Shown piece after piece: positions 1 through 8,143 of a DNA stretch of 64,000 nt. Position 1 is the stretch's first letter; every line of letters starts with the position of its first letter. The DNA is from Nibricoccus aquaticus. GTDB taxonomy: Bacteria > Verrucomicrobiota > Verrucomicrobiia > Opitutales > Opitutaceae. A program made the position numbers and the translations under genes. Location of the stretch: positions 1,922,001 to 1,986,000 of the forward strand of contig NZ_CP023344.1 of assembly GCF_002310495.1 (NCBI RefSeq). The letters run 5' to 3'. The notes beneath the pieces are model-generated. The model saw nothing but the letters and a program-made list of their open reading frames with translations. It was not told where the DNA came from and did not search any database.

Positions 1-1462
1 CCCCATCCACGACCCGCGCCTCGGCGACAAACATCTCCTCGAACAACTTCCCTTTCTCGTCGGCCCCCGCGGCCTCGCTCCCGAGGTATCCAAAAACCCC
101 TTCGCCTACGTCGCCCAAAAAGCCGTCCAGCGCCTCCCGCTCGACACCGGCTCCACCCACACCCCCGGCTTCACCCTCTCCCTCTTCGCCCTCTCCCACG
201 GCCGCCACCGCACCGTCCTCCCCGGCGGCCTCGTCCACATCGGCGCCAACGAGCCCCCGCGCGACCGCGTCGGCGTCACCGCCGACACCATCGTCCTCCA
301 GGACACCGCCACCAGCGAACGCGACCCCGCCGAAGCCGAAGCCCACCCGCCCGCCCCGCCCCGCTCCGTCCTCGGCTCCCGCTCCGCCGAAAACCTCCTC
401 TGGCTCGGCCGGTACCTCGAACGCGCCGAAGTCACCGCCCGCATGCTGTCCATCTTCGACGACGTCGCCCTCGAAGAAATCCCCGCCCGCGACCGCCACC
501 GCTGGCTCCCCATCTGGCGCGGCCTCTTCGAAGCCACCGGCCACGCCGCCGAAAAAATCACCCCGCGCGCCAATCCGCAAAACGCGCTCTCCACCGATCT
601 CATCTGGCGCATGACCCTCTCCTCGCGCCACCCGAGCTCGATCTTCTCCTCCATCGGCATCGCCTCCGAAAACGCCCGCCAGCTCCGCGACCACGTCAGC
701 CCCGAATGCTGGGTCATCCTGAGCCGCCTTCACGCCCGCCTCGCCACCCTCTGCCGCCCCGAAACCGCGTCCCCCTCCGACCTTCAACCAACTGCGGACG
801 CGGCCTCCGACACCGACGAACTCCGCCGCAAAAACGCCCAGCTCGCCACCCAGGCCGTCACCACCGAGCTCAACGCCTTCCTCGGCACCGCCGAGCGCAC
901 CATGCTCCACGACGCCTCGTGGCACTTCCTGCGCATCGGCCAGCACCTCGAACGCGCCATCATGACCTGCAGCGCCCTCCGCTACGTCCTCGGCGCCATC
1001 GACGAAGAAATTCGCGCCACCTCGCCCACCTCTCAACCCCGCGAAAACCCCGAGCTCTCCGCCCTCCTTCGCATGTTGGGCTCTCAGGACGCCTACCGCC
1101 GTATCTACCAAACCCGTACGCGCCCCCGCTTCGTCGCCGCGCTCTTCCTCCAGCAGCCCGATGCCCCGAGAAGCATCTGCCAGAATCTCCGTCAGATCCG
1201 CGAATCCCTCTTATCCATCCAGAGCGACCTCCCCGGCGCGGATGAAACCGGCGTCACCACCGTCAACGAACTCCTCCAGTTCCTCGATCACGTCACCCTC
1301 GACCGCCACTTCGACGCCACCGATTCCGAGACGCCCCTTCGCAGCCTCGAAGAAATCCTCTCCGAAGTCCTCGAACGCCTCTACGCCCTGCACCCCTTGT
1401 TAAGCGACCACTACTTCAGCCACCAAGCCCGCATCCCCGCCCAATCCGAACTCCACCTTTAG
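1..1462 (+). CDS. Circularly permuted ATP-grasp / alpha-E fusion protein (5' end outside window)
   Basis: The reading frame is open from base 2, so the gene begins upstream and only its last 486 codons are visible. The first 120 or so visible residues resemble the end of a circularly permuted type 2 ATP-grasp domain (DPRLGDKHLLEQLPFLVGPR, then a region with GGLVHIG). The motif SRSAENLLWLGRYLERAE at about residue 125 opens a helical alpha-E domain that fills the rest. Families of this pair are predicted to make peptide-like or amide bonds and usually sit beside transglutaminase-like genes; that partner would be upstream, out of view. The substrate is unknown. The ATG at 443 is internal and is not the true start. 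Confidence 0.85.
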   Translation, partial: PIHDPRLGDKHLLEQLPFLVGPRGLAPEVSKNPFAYVAQKAVQRLPLDTGSTHTPGFTLSLFALSHGRHRTVLPGGLVHIGANEPPRDRVGVTADTIVLQDTATSERDPAEAEAHPPAPPRSVLGSRSAENLLWLGRYLERAEVTARMLSIFDDVALEEIPARDRHRWLPIWRGLFEATGHAAEKITPRANPQNALSTDLIWRMTLSSRHPSSIFSSIGIASENARQLRDHVSPECWVILSRLHARLATLCRPETASPSDLQPTADAASDTDELRRKNAQLATQAVTTELNAFLGTAERTMLHDASWHFLRIGQHLERAIMTCSALRYVLGAIDEEIRATSPTSQPRENPELSALLRMLGSQDAYRRIYQTRTRPRFVAALFLQQPDAPRSICQNLRQIRESLLSIQSDLPGADETGVTTVNELLQFLDHVTLDRHFDATDSETPLRSLEEILSEVLERLYALHPLLSDHYFSHQARIPAQSELHL

Positions 1463-1492
1463 AGCCCGCGCTTGCGCAACGCCTCCGTCCCC

Positions 1493-1525
1493 ACTGGTCA
1501 TTGGTCACTCGGTCACTGGTCACTC
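1493..1525. repeat. Heptamer repeat tract, ACTGGTC type
   Basis: Units ACTGGTC, ATTGGTC, an 8-base ACTCGGTC and ACTGGTC follow each other in the 120-base gap before the VKOR gene. A nearly identical tract lies at 31483-31514. Confidence 0.85.
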
Positions 1526-1582
1526 CCTACCTCTCCGGTCCGGCCCTTTCGCCCTTCGGCCCTCACTCTTCTCTCTTCCAGC

Positions 1583-2671
1583 ATGTCCGCCCGCCCCGCG
1601 CTCACCCAACTCCTGATCGTCGCCGGCCTCGCGCTCTCCGCCTATCTCGCCGCGCTCAAATTCCTCGCCCTCCCCTGCCTCGGCGCCGGCGGCTGCCACA
1701 CGATTCTCCACAGCCGCTACGGCGAAATCTTCCGCCTCCCCGTCGGCCTCTACGGCACCCTCCTCTGGCTCGCCGTCATTCTTGTGCCCGACCGCTCCAA
1801 ACGCGGCATGTTGCTCCTCCTCATGAGCGGCGGCTCCGTCATCTTCATGCTTCTCCAGTTCGCCGTCCTCCGCAGCTTCTGCCTCTACTGCACCCTCCAC
1901 GCCCTCATCACCTGGGCCGTCCTCTGGCTCCACGCCGAAACCCCGCGCCGCTGGACCGCCCCCCTCGGCCTCGCCCTCGCCACCGGTGCCCTCCTCCTCA
2001 CCCGCCACCAAATCGCCACCACCGCGGCCACTCCTGCTTCGTCCTCTTCCCTTCAACCTTCAACTTTCAACCTTCAACCGTCCGCTTCCTCCTCCTCTCA
2101 ACCCTCAGCTCTCAACTCTCAACAATCCCCGCCCGCAGCCTCCTCTGCTGATCCCTCCTCCTCTCACTCTTCACCCTTCACCCTTCACGCTTCTTCCTCC
2201 GGCCTCTACTGGCTCGGCCCCTTCACCGAAAAAAGCCCCGCCCTCATCCTCAGCCTAGACTGCCCCGCCTGCCTCGACCTCCTCGAATCCCTCACCCAGC
2301 GCGCCTACGAAAACACTCCCGCCGGCCCCGCGCTCTACTTCAAGACGACCGACGCCAACCGCGCCCTCACCGAGACCTTCCTCGCCGCCGTCCTCTCGCA
2401 AGACAGCACCCCCCGCGACGCCTTCCTCTCGGTCACTACGCTCTTGCTCACTCAAAAAGACCTCGCCCTCAACTCCCCCGCCACCGCGTCGCAACAACTC
2501 GCCGCCCAATTCCCCGCCGCGTCCACGCGCCTGATACACGCCCGCCGCATCCTCGCCGATCAAACCCTCGCGCTCCAATCCGCCGCCCTCGCTGAAGCGA
2601 CCCCGCTCTTCCTCCCCCGCGAAGGCACGCCCCGCGCCTTCTTCCCCCTCGAAGCCCTCTTCCCTCGCTGA
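1583..2671 (+). CDS. VKOR-family membrane oxidoreductase with C-terminal thioredoxin-like segment
   Basis: A 362-residue integral membrane protein. About four hydrophobic helices fill residues 7-155. The VKOR signature is complete: the loop pair C32 and C38, and the active CxxC C100-L-Y-C103. VKOR proteins reoxidise periplasmic thiol oxidases using quinone. A Ser/Pro/Gln-rich linker of about 55 residues (roughly 157-210) follows; it is encoded by three different heptamer repeat tracts. The tail carries C227-P-A-C230 in a thioredoxin-like context, matching known VKOR-Trx fusions. I chose ATG 1583 because the frame upstream (from 1472) reads through an intergenic ACTGGTC tract. The C-terminal domain is weakly conserved, so its thioredoxin assignment is less sure than the VKOR part. 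Confidence 0.82.
   Translation: MSARPALTQLLIVAGLALSAYLAALKFLALPCLGAGGCHTILHSRYGEIFRLPVGLYGTLLWLAVILVPDRSKRGMLLLLMSGGSVIFMLLQFAVLRSFCLYCTLHALITWAVLWLHAETPRRWTAPLGLALATGALLLTRHQIATTAATPASSSSLQPSTFNLQPSASSSSQPSALNSQQSPPAASSADPSSSHSSPFTLHASSSGLYWLGPFTEKSPALILSLDCPACLDLLESLTQRAYENTPAGPALYFKTTDANRALTETFLAAVLSQDSTPRDAFLSVTTLLLTQKDLALNSPATASQQLAAQFPAASTRLIHARRILADQTLALQSAALAEATPLFLPREGTPRAFFPLEALFPR
2051..2188 (+). repeat. Three heptamer tracts inside the VKOR coding sequence
   Basis: In-phase heptamers lie within the gene: CTTCAAC-type x4 at 2051-2078, CTCTCAA-type x4 at 2095-2122, and CCTTCAC-type x3 at 2168-2188. They encode the Ser/Pro/Gln-rich linker between the VKOR and thioredoxin-like parts. 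Three units equal seven codons, so the frame survives gain or loss in threes. Confidence 0.85.
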
Positions 2672-2677
2672 CCCGTG

Positions 2678-2721
2678 TAGGGCTCGACCTCGCGTCGAGC
2701 CGTTCGCGTCGAACCCGCTTT
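2678..2721. repeat. REP-like hairpin element, family B
   Basis: Perfect 8-bp arms GGCTCGAC (2681-2688) and GTCGAGCC (2694-2701) enclose loop CTCGC, followed by CGTTCGCG and CCCGCTTT. Copies with the same arms and tail lie at 30443-30485 and 57280-57323. It follows the VKOR stop directly and could also act as a transcription-end hairpin. Confidence 0.85.
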
Positions 2722-2740
2722 CCTGCTACTCGCGCAACGC

Positions 2741-2845
2741 ACTGGTCACTGGTCACTGGTCACTGGTCACTGGTCACTGGTCACTGGTCACTGGTCACTG
2801 GTCACTGGTCACTGGTCACTGGTCACTGGTCACTGGTCACTGGTC
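2741..2845. repeat. 15 perfect tandem copies of ACTGGTC
   Basis: Fifteen uninterrupted, identical 7-bp units fill 105 bp between two convergent genes. There are no spacers, so this is not a CRISPR array. It is the longest and purest of the heptamer tracts in the window and is expected to vary in length between strains. Confidence 0.95.
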
Positions 2846-2873
2846 ATTCGCACGAGCGCCCCGCGCTCATGCG

Positions 2874-3824
2874 CTACTCCGCGCGCAAAATCACCGCCAC
2901 CTCCAGCTCCAGTTCCTCCCCGCGATAAATCCGCAACAGCTGCGTCAACGCCCCCGCCTTCTCCGGCGTCACCGCGATCTCAAACGCCAGCCCCTCCGCC
3001 CCCGTTCCCACGATTGTCGCCGTCCCCTTCGACAACTCCAGCCGCGGCGGCACATCCCCGTCCCACCCCAGCAACTCGCCCTTCAGCCGCGTCTCCTTCC
3101 CGACCTTCCCCACCGGCATCACCAGCGGCGCCGGCTTCACCGACACCGCCGACGTCACACTCATAAAAACATTAAACGCCACCACCGGATTCACCGCATC
3201 CGTCGTCACCGCCGTCATCTTTACCATGTGATGTCCCGCCGGCGTTACCGCCTTCTTCGCGAGTCCCACCATAAACGTCTTCCCCTCTCGCCGGGCCACC
3301 GCCCCCGCCACCCAATCCGGCTCGCTCTTAACACTCACGACCTCCACCTCGCCCGCGTCCGTTCCGAGGTGAGTCAAAGTCACCTCTCCCACCGCCTCTT
3401 TGCCCCGCACACTCGGCGCCAGCGTCAGAAACGGCGGTGACACTTCCCACCGCTCATACGGCGACACTGTCACCTTCACCGGCACCACCACATCCCCGGC
3501 CGACGTCCGCACCACCACCCGCCGCGTAACTTCGCCCTGATAGCTCCGCGTCTCCGTCTTGATCGCCAGCTCCGTCCGCTCGCCCGCGCCGAGCGACTGC
3601 TTCCCCAGCGTGCCCGCCGTACAACTACAATCCGCCTGCACATCATAAATCGTCACCGCCTCCTTCCCCGCGTTCACCAGCACAACCTTAGACTCCACCA
3701 CCGTATTCTGCGTCCGCCGCCCCAAATCCACCACCCCCGGCTCCGCCACAATCTGCGCCTCAGCCCCCAATACCCACCCTGCCAGCAACCACGCACAGAT
3801 CATCGCTCGCAACATTTGCTTCAT
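2874..3824 (-). CDS. DUF1573 domain exported protein
   Basis: A 316-residue exported protein. The start at 3824 (MKQMLRAMICAW) gives a clean signal peptide ending near AEA; the frame extends to 3890 but those residues are not signal-like. The DUF1573 core follows directly, with VVDLGRRTQNTVVESKVVLVNAGKEAV split over residues 30-60 and the typical DCSCTAG motif. The rest looks like further beta-sandwich repeats. DUF1573 proteins are common in Verrucomicrobiota, Planctomycetota and Bacteroidota; their role is not established. The gene converges on the VKOR gene, with the 15-copy heptamer tract between them. Confidence 0.85.
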   Translation of the reverse strand: MKQMLRAMICAWLLAGWVLGAEAQIVAEPGVVDLGRRTQNTVVESKVVLVNAGKEAVTIYDVQADCSCTAGTLGKQSLGAGERTELAIKTETRSYQGEVTRRVVVRTSAGDVVVPVKVTVSPYERWEVSPPFLTLAPSVRGKEAVGEVTLTHLGTDAGEVEVVSVKSEPDWVAGAVARREGKTFMVGLAKKAVTPAGHHMVKMTAVTTDAVNPVVAFNVFMSVTSAVSVKPAPLVMPVGKVGKETRLKGELLGWDGDVPPRLELSKGTATIVGTGAEGLAFEIAVTPEKAGALTQLLRIYRGEELELEVAVILRAE

Positions 3825-4043
3825 ACCCGTCACCCTGCCGGGCCTCCGGCTCTCCGCAAGACAGCTTCCGCGAGCAGAGTCCCGGATCACCCGTTCTCGA
3901 TCTCAAACGAAAGCCGGATCATATCCAGACAGCGCACCCCGCCCTCGAAAATGGGCGGATCCTAAACCTCAAAAAAAATCCTGCTCGATGCCCGTGATTC
4001 GAAATCCGTTCCGTTGATAAAACATCAACGGCCCCACGCTTGA

Positions 4044-4238
4044 GTTACCAGTGAGAGAACCTTGAGCCTTACCGAAGAAACCGACGGCGGCATCCTCGAC
4101 GTGCTTTTCTCCATCAAAGGCGTCGGCGACTTCGCCCGCCTCCGCCAAAACGCCATCGCCCTCTTCGGCCGCACATATCGCGTCGTCTCTCTCGAAGACT
4201 TTATCGCCGTCAAAGAACTCCGCGCCATCGCCGCGAAA
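4044..4238 (+). pseudogene. Remnant of a nucleotidyltransferase-family gene
   Basis: The frame from 4044 reads GGILDVLFSIKGVGDFARLR and later YRVVSLEDFIAVKELRA. This matches the middle of small MNT/AbiEii-like nucleotidyltransferases, where the text normally continues with a GRPKD-type motif. Here the similarity stops at about 4225 and the frame continues as unrelated Arg/Pro-rich sequence. No N-terminal GSxxxD active-site segment is visible upstream and there is no good start. I read it as a decayed fragment. The rest of the gap between 3825 and 4359 shows nothing else that I recognise. Confidence 0.5.
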
Positions 4239-4359
4239 TGGTGCGCGGGATCGATACGGTCCGGGGAGCGCACGCGGCCCGCCGGACACGGATCGAAACC
4301 ATTTCCACCGCGCCCACTCCGCAGGAAAAACCGCTCAACCGACGGCCATCCGCCTCGCA

Positions 4360-5646
4360 TCAACCCTCGGTCTTTTTCTTCTCCGCCATCTTCCGCGCGA
4401 TCTCGCCCTCGAAAAGCACCGTCTGCGTCGGAAACGCGAACGACAACCCCCGCGTCTCCACCGCCTTGATGAACGCCAGGTTCAACCGCATGCGCAGCTG
4501 CATGTGCTTGTGGAAATCCGGGTCTTTAACGACATAGACCAGCCAGATATCGAGGGACGAGGCGCTGAAATCGCGGAAGTAACAAATCACCGACGTCGGA
4601 TCGATTTCCTCCTCCGCCAGAAGCAGCCGCCGGATCTCGCCCACCAGCTCCTCCATTTGCTCCGCACTCGTGCTGTAGGTTAATCCCAGCACCTGCTCGA
4701 CCCGACGCTGCGTGAACCGTGCGAGATTCGTGATGCTCTCCGACGCGACCGTCTTGTTCGGAATGACCACCAGCGCCTTGTCCACCCGCCGGATCTTCGT
4801 CGAGCGCAGCCCGATGTCCTCCACCGCCCCGGTCGTCCCTGCCACTTGGATCGTCTCCCCGATCTTGAACGGCTGGTCCACCGCCACCACCACTGATCCG
4901 AAGATATTCGCGATCGTGTCCTGCGCGGCGAGCGCCACCGCGAGTCCGCCGATGCCCAGACCCGCGAGAAACGCCTTCACGTCCGCCCCCAGGCTCTGCG
5001 CGATCATCAACACCCCGAACACGAAGAAAATCGCGAGCAGCGTCTTCTTGATCCACGGCATGAACGCCGCCACGCCCATCTTCTTCGCCACCGCCTTCTC
5101 GTGCAGATGATCGAGGACCGTGTTGAAGATCCTCAACAAAAACCAAAATACCACGAACGAGAACGCGATCGTGTACATATACCCGAGCATGTTGTCCGCC
5201 GAGGGCGTCAGCTTCAGCGCCTTGATCGCCGCCACACTGCCCACCACCAGGATCAGAGCGGTCACCGGCCCCTGCACCGCCCTGAACAACTTGTCGTCAA
5301 CCGTCGTCTCCGTCCTCGCCGTCAGCTTGCGCAGGAATGCGAACAAAATGTTCACGACCACTTTGCAGACGATGAACGTGATCAACAAAATCGCCGCGCA
5401 CGCGATATAACGCACCGGACCGTTCTCCGAATTCTGCACATCGAACTGCTCCAGAATCACGTCCACCGCATGCTCGATGAATTCCGGCGTCTCCGGCATT
5501 TTCACCTGACCGCTCGCCACCGCCGCCGCAGCCGCGGTCGTGTTCGCAGCCTCCGTCGCGCCACCTGCGGGCGCCGCGCTCTGCGCGAAAACCTGCGCGG
5601 CGGAAAAAAACATCAGGACCGTTAAAAGACGCTGCATCGAGTTCAT
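4360..5646 (-). CDS. MscS-family mechanosensitive ion channel
   Basis: A 428-residue protein with a signal peptide (MNSMQRLLTVLMFFSAAQVFA) and an Ala-rich spacer. Several transmembrane helices cover about residues 75-230. The MscS pore and beta domain follow: GLGIGGLAVALAAQDTIANI-like pore helix, then FGSVVVAVDQPFKIGETIQV and VVIPNKTVASESITN. MscS channels open under membrane tension and release solutes during hypo-osmotic shock. The start at 5646 was chosen because it begins the signal peptide; the frame extends 35 codons further upstream without sense. The gene is divergent from the TerC gene, with 139 bp between starts. Confidence 0.92.
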   Translation of the reverse strand: MNSMQRLLTVLMFFSAAQVFAQSAAPAGGATEAANTTAAAAAVASGQVKMPETPEFIEHAVDVILEQFDVQNSENGPVRYIACAAILLITFIVCKVVVNILFAFLRKLTARTETTVDDKLFRAVQGPVTALILVVGSVAAIKALKLTPSADNMLGYMYTIAFSFVVFWFLLRIFNTVLDHLHEKAVAKKMGVAAFMPWIKKTLLAIFFVFGVLMIAQSLGADVKAFLAGLGIGGLAVALAAQDTIANIFGSVVVAVDQPFKIGETIQVAGTTGAVEDIGLRSTKIRRVDKALVVIPNKTVASESITNLARFTQRRVEQVLGLTYSTSAEQMEELVGEIRRLLLAEEEIDPTSVICYFRDFSASSLDIWLVYVVKDPDFHKHMQLRMRLNLAFIKAVETRGLSFAFPTQTVLFEGEIARKMAEKKKTEG

Positions 5647-5785
5647 GACCCGCCTTTCAATTCCGCTTCCGCCCGCTGTCAACGCCCCGGCTGGAAAACC
5701 ACCCCCGATCTTGTAACCGGTAAAACCCAACCCCGGGCTTGCCCCGCGCATTCGCCGACAACCACACTCCGCCCCTCATTTTCCT

Positions 5786-6766
5786 ATGATACTCGCCGTC
5801 ATCGACCAACTCCCCCTCTGGGCCTGGGCCGCCTTCATGCTCTTTATCGTCGCGATGCTCGCGCTCGATCTGGGCGTCTTTCACAAAAACTCCCACGAGA
5901 TCAAAACCAAGGAAGCCCTCATCTGGTGCGCTGTCTGGTTCACCCTCGCGATGGCCTTCAACGCCATCATCTACTTCTGGCGCGGCCCACAGCCCGCGAT
6001 GGAGTTCTTCACCGGATACCTCATCGAGATCTGCCTGAGCGTGGACAACGTCTTCGTGTTCATCCTCATCTTCACCTTCTTCAAAGTTCCCAAGATCCAC
6101 CAGCACCGCGTCCTCTTCTGGGGCATCATCGGCGCAGTCGTCATGCGCGCCCTCTTCATCGCCGGCGGCATCGCCCTCCTCAGCACCCTCGACTGGGTCC
6201 TCTACGTCTTCGGCGCCTTCCTTATCTTCACCGGCATCAAAATGGCCCTCCCCAAATCCGAGGAAGCCGATCCCGAGAAAAACATCGCCGTCCGCCTCGT
6301 CCGCAAATTCTTCCCCGTCACGCCGACATTCGTCGGCGGCAAATTCTTCACCACGATCAACGGCCGCCGCTACGCCACCCCGCTCTTCATCGTCCTCATC
6401 GCCATCGAGACCACGGACGTCATCTTTGCCGTCGATTCCATCCCCGCCATCCTCGGCATCACCAAAGACGGCTTCATCGTTTTCACGTCCAACATCTTTG
6501 CGATCCTTGGCCTGCGCTCCCTCTACTTCGCCCTCTCCGGCTCCATGCAGCTCTTCCGCTTCCTCGGCCTCGGACTCGCCCTCATCCTCATCTTCATCGG
6601 CGTGAAAATGGTCCTCACCTGGGATCTCCTCGGCGGCCACCACGTCCCCATCGGCCTCTCCCTCGGCGTCATCGGCGGCATCATTGCCGTCTCCGTCATC
6701 GCCTCCCTCGTCTTCAAAGAAAAGAAGCCCGATCACCCCGCTAATCTGCCTGGCTCACCTCAGTAA
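5786..6766 (+). CDS. TerC/Alx-family integral membrane protein
   Basis: A 326-residue polytopic membrane protein with about nine hydrophobic helices. Conserved acidic membrane motifs are present: LALDLGVFHK near residue 30, IEICLSVDNVFVF near 82 and IETTDVIFAVDSIPA near 212. The family (TerC, Alx, YkoY) is linked to tellurite resistance and manganese or other metal export; Alx is under riboswitch control in E. coli. No riboswitch was seen in the short leader here. A strong hairpin terminator follows the stop codon and separates it from the convergent carbonic anhydrase gene. Confidence 0.93.
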   Translation: MILAVIDQLPLWAWAAFMLFIVAMLALDLGVFHKNSHEIKTKEALIWCAVWFTLAMAFNAIIYFWRGPQPAMEFFTGYLIEICLSVDNVFVFILIFTFFKVPKIHQHRVLFWGIIGAVVMRALFIAGGIALLSTLDWVLYVFGAFLIFTGIKMALPKSEEADPEKNIAVRLVRKFFPVTPTFVGGKFFTTINGRRYATPLFIVLIAIETTDVIFAVDSIPAILGITKDGFIVFTSNIFAILGLRSLYFALSGSMQLFRFLGLGLALILIFIGVKMVLTWDLLGGHHVPIGLSLGVIGGIIAVSVIASLVFKEKKPDHPANLPGSPQ

Positions 6767-6789
6767 CTCACCCGACTCCATAAAAAGCC

Positions 6790-6822
6790 AAAGGCGCCAA
6801 CCACCCGGTTCGCGCCTTTTTT
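6790..6822. terminator. Terminator shared by the convergent TerC and carbonic anhydrase genes
   Basis: Arms AAAGGCGC (6790-6797) and GCGCCTTT (6812-6819) are followed by more T residues, and A residues precede the left arm. It can therefore work in both directions. Confidence 0.8.
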
Positions 6823-6829
6823 GTGCCGA

Positions 6830-7489
6830 TCAATCCACCACCGGCGAACCCAGTTTCGAGCGCGAAGACCGATAAGCCGCCTCGAACGACTCATGACCAC
6901 TCGCGGTCACTTGCAAATCGCGGAGATGGCCGTCCTTCAGACCATAAATCCAGCCATGCACGGTGAGTGATTGTCCGCGGTCCCACGCCGAAGTGACAAC
7001 CGTCGTCTGGCAAACATTTGCCACCTGCTCGATGACGTTGAGTTCGCACAACCGGTCGAGCTTTCTGCTCTCCTCCGGGATCGCCTGAATACAGCAGTAA
7101 TGCCGGTCCTTCACATCCTGCACATGCCGGATCCAGTTATCGACGAGGCCGTGACGCTCGCATTTCAAAGCCGCGCGCACACCACCGCAGCCCGAGTGAC
7201 CGCACACGATGATATGCTTAACTTTCAACACATCGACGGCGAACTGCATCGCCGAAAGACAGTTCAAATCTGAGTGCACGACGACATTCGCCACATTGCG
7301 GTGAACAAACACTTCGCCGGGCAGCACATTGATCAGTTCATTCGCAGGCACACGGCTGTCCGAACAGCCGATCCACATGTAATCGGGCTTTTGCTGGCGG
7401 GAGAGTTTTAGAAAAAACTCCGGGTCGCGGGCCGTGATGTTGGCCGCCCAGGCCTTGTTTTGGTCGAGCAGGAACGAGAGATCTTCCAT
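6830..7489 (-). CDS. can: Beta-class carbonic anhydrase
   Basis: A 219-residue cytoplasmic enzyme interconverting CO2 and bicarbonate. With the start at 7489 (MEDLSFLLDQ) the zinc ligands fall at C42, H98 and C101, with D44 and R46 of the CSDSR dyad, the same numbering as E. coli Can. The frame extends 13 codons upstream, but that would shift this register. The HSGCGG motif is intact. Bicarbonate supply would serve the pyruvate carboxylase encoded further along, although the two genes are 34 kb apart. This gene and the Hsp20 pair behind it use visibly fewer C-ending codons than most genes in the window. Confidence 0.95.
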   Translation of the reverse strand: MEDLSFLLDQNKAWAANITARDPEFFLKLSRQQKPDYMWIGCSDSRVPANELINVLPGEVFVHRNVANVVVHSDLNCLSAMQFAVDVLKVKHIIVCGHSGCGGVRAALKCERHGLVDNWIRHVQDVKDRHYCCIQAIPEESRKLDRLCELNVIEQVANVCQTTVVTSAWDRGQSLTVHGWIYGLKDGHLRDLQVTASGHESFEAAYRSSRSKLGSPVVD

Positions 7490-7570
7490 GGACGCGGATG
7501 GTCTGGCCGAAGCCGCTAATGTCCACATCGAAGCTTAGGCTCCGTCCGCCACTTTTCGCCTGATGTATGC

Positions 7571-7600
7571 AAAAAAGAGGCGCGGCCGAAACCGCGCCTC
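7571..7600 (-). terminator. Rho-independent terminator after the Hsp20 pair
   Basis: Arms GAGGCGCGG (7577-7585) and CCGCGCCTC (7592-7600) enclose a 6-nt loop. Six A residues at 7571-7576 become a T tract on the minus strand, so it ends minus-strand transcription from the hsp20 genes. Confidence 0.85.
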
Positions 7601-7662
7601 TCGTCATGAAGCTACCTGTATTTAACCTGGGAAACTCGCCCGCTTTTCGGGACTCGCCTTAA

Positions 7663-8073
7663 TCAAGCCACCGCAATTTTGCGCGGCTTGCGTGCCTCCG
7701 CCTTGGGCAGAGTCGCTGTGAGCACGCCGTCGACCAGCTCGGCGCGAATTTTATCCACGTCGATCGATTGATCGTGCTGCAGCGAGAGTTCGAAGGGGCG
7801 TTCACCAGACTCTCGATAAAGAGAGGTCCAGCCCGCAGGCTGTTTCCAGGAACGTTCGCCACGCACCGTCAACACACCGTCTTCATCGGTGATGCTAAGC
7901 CCGGCTTTAGCCACGCCCGGCAGCTGAACGGTCAGCGAGTACGCGTCTGCTGATTCCGTGACGCTGTAGACCGGACGTACACCGGGCGTAACACCGGCGT
8001 CGGCGGAATTGTCAGCGACCGAATCAAGGGACGGACGAGCGAACGAGGGGATGAGAGAATTGAGAAGAGACAT
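7663..8073 (-). CDS. Small heat shock protein, Hsp20/alpha-crystallin family (downstream copy)
   Basis: A 136-residue ATP-independent holdase. The alpha-crystallin domain spans about residues 32-125, with YSLTVQLPGVAKAGLSITDE, and ends with the motif DGVLTATLPKAEARKPRKIAV. It lies 70 bp downstream of a second hsp20 gene on the same strand, and a shared terminator follows. The two copies have diverged clearly, particularly at the N-terminus, which suggests different clients or a hetero-oligomer. It is one of few genes here with a credible Shine-Dalgarno sequence (AAGGAAA before ATG). Confidence 0.93.
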   Translation of the reverse strand: MSLLNSLIPSFARPSLDSVADNSADAGVTPGVRPVYSVTESADAYSLTVQLPGVAKAGLSITDEDGVLTVRGERSWKQPAGWTSLYRESGERPFELSLQHDQSIDVDKIRAELVDGVLTATLPKAEARKPRKIAVA

Positions 8074-8143
8074 GATAAAATTTCCTTTGGATTAAGTGAG
8101 TTTGAATAAAACACGTGAGGGTTGGTTATGCGCTCGCCGGTAA

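Noticed and set aside
443-1462. Separate alpha-E gene starting at ATG 443
   Set aside because: The frame is open without a stop to the window edge and the alpha-E motif begins before 443, so it is part of a longer protein.
2741-2845. CRISPR array
   Set aside because: Units are 7 bp with no spacers; it is a simple tandem repeat.
5657-6736. Long minus-strand frame (359 codons) opposite the TerC gene
   Set aside because: Acidic, Gly/Glu/Asp-rich translation typical of antisense frames in GC-rich genes; the plus-strand TerC family match is unmistakable.
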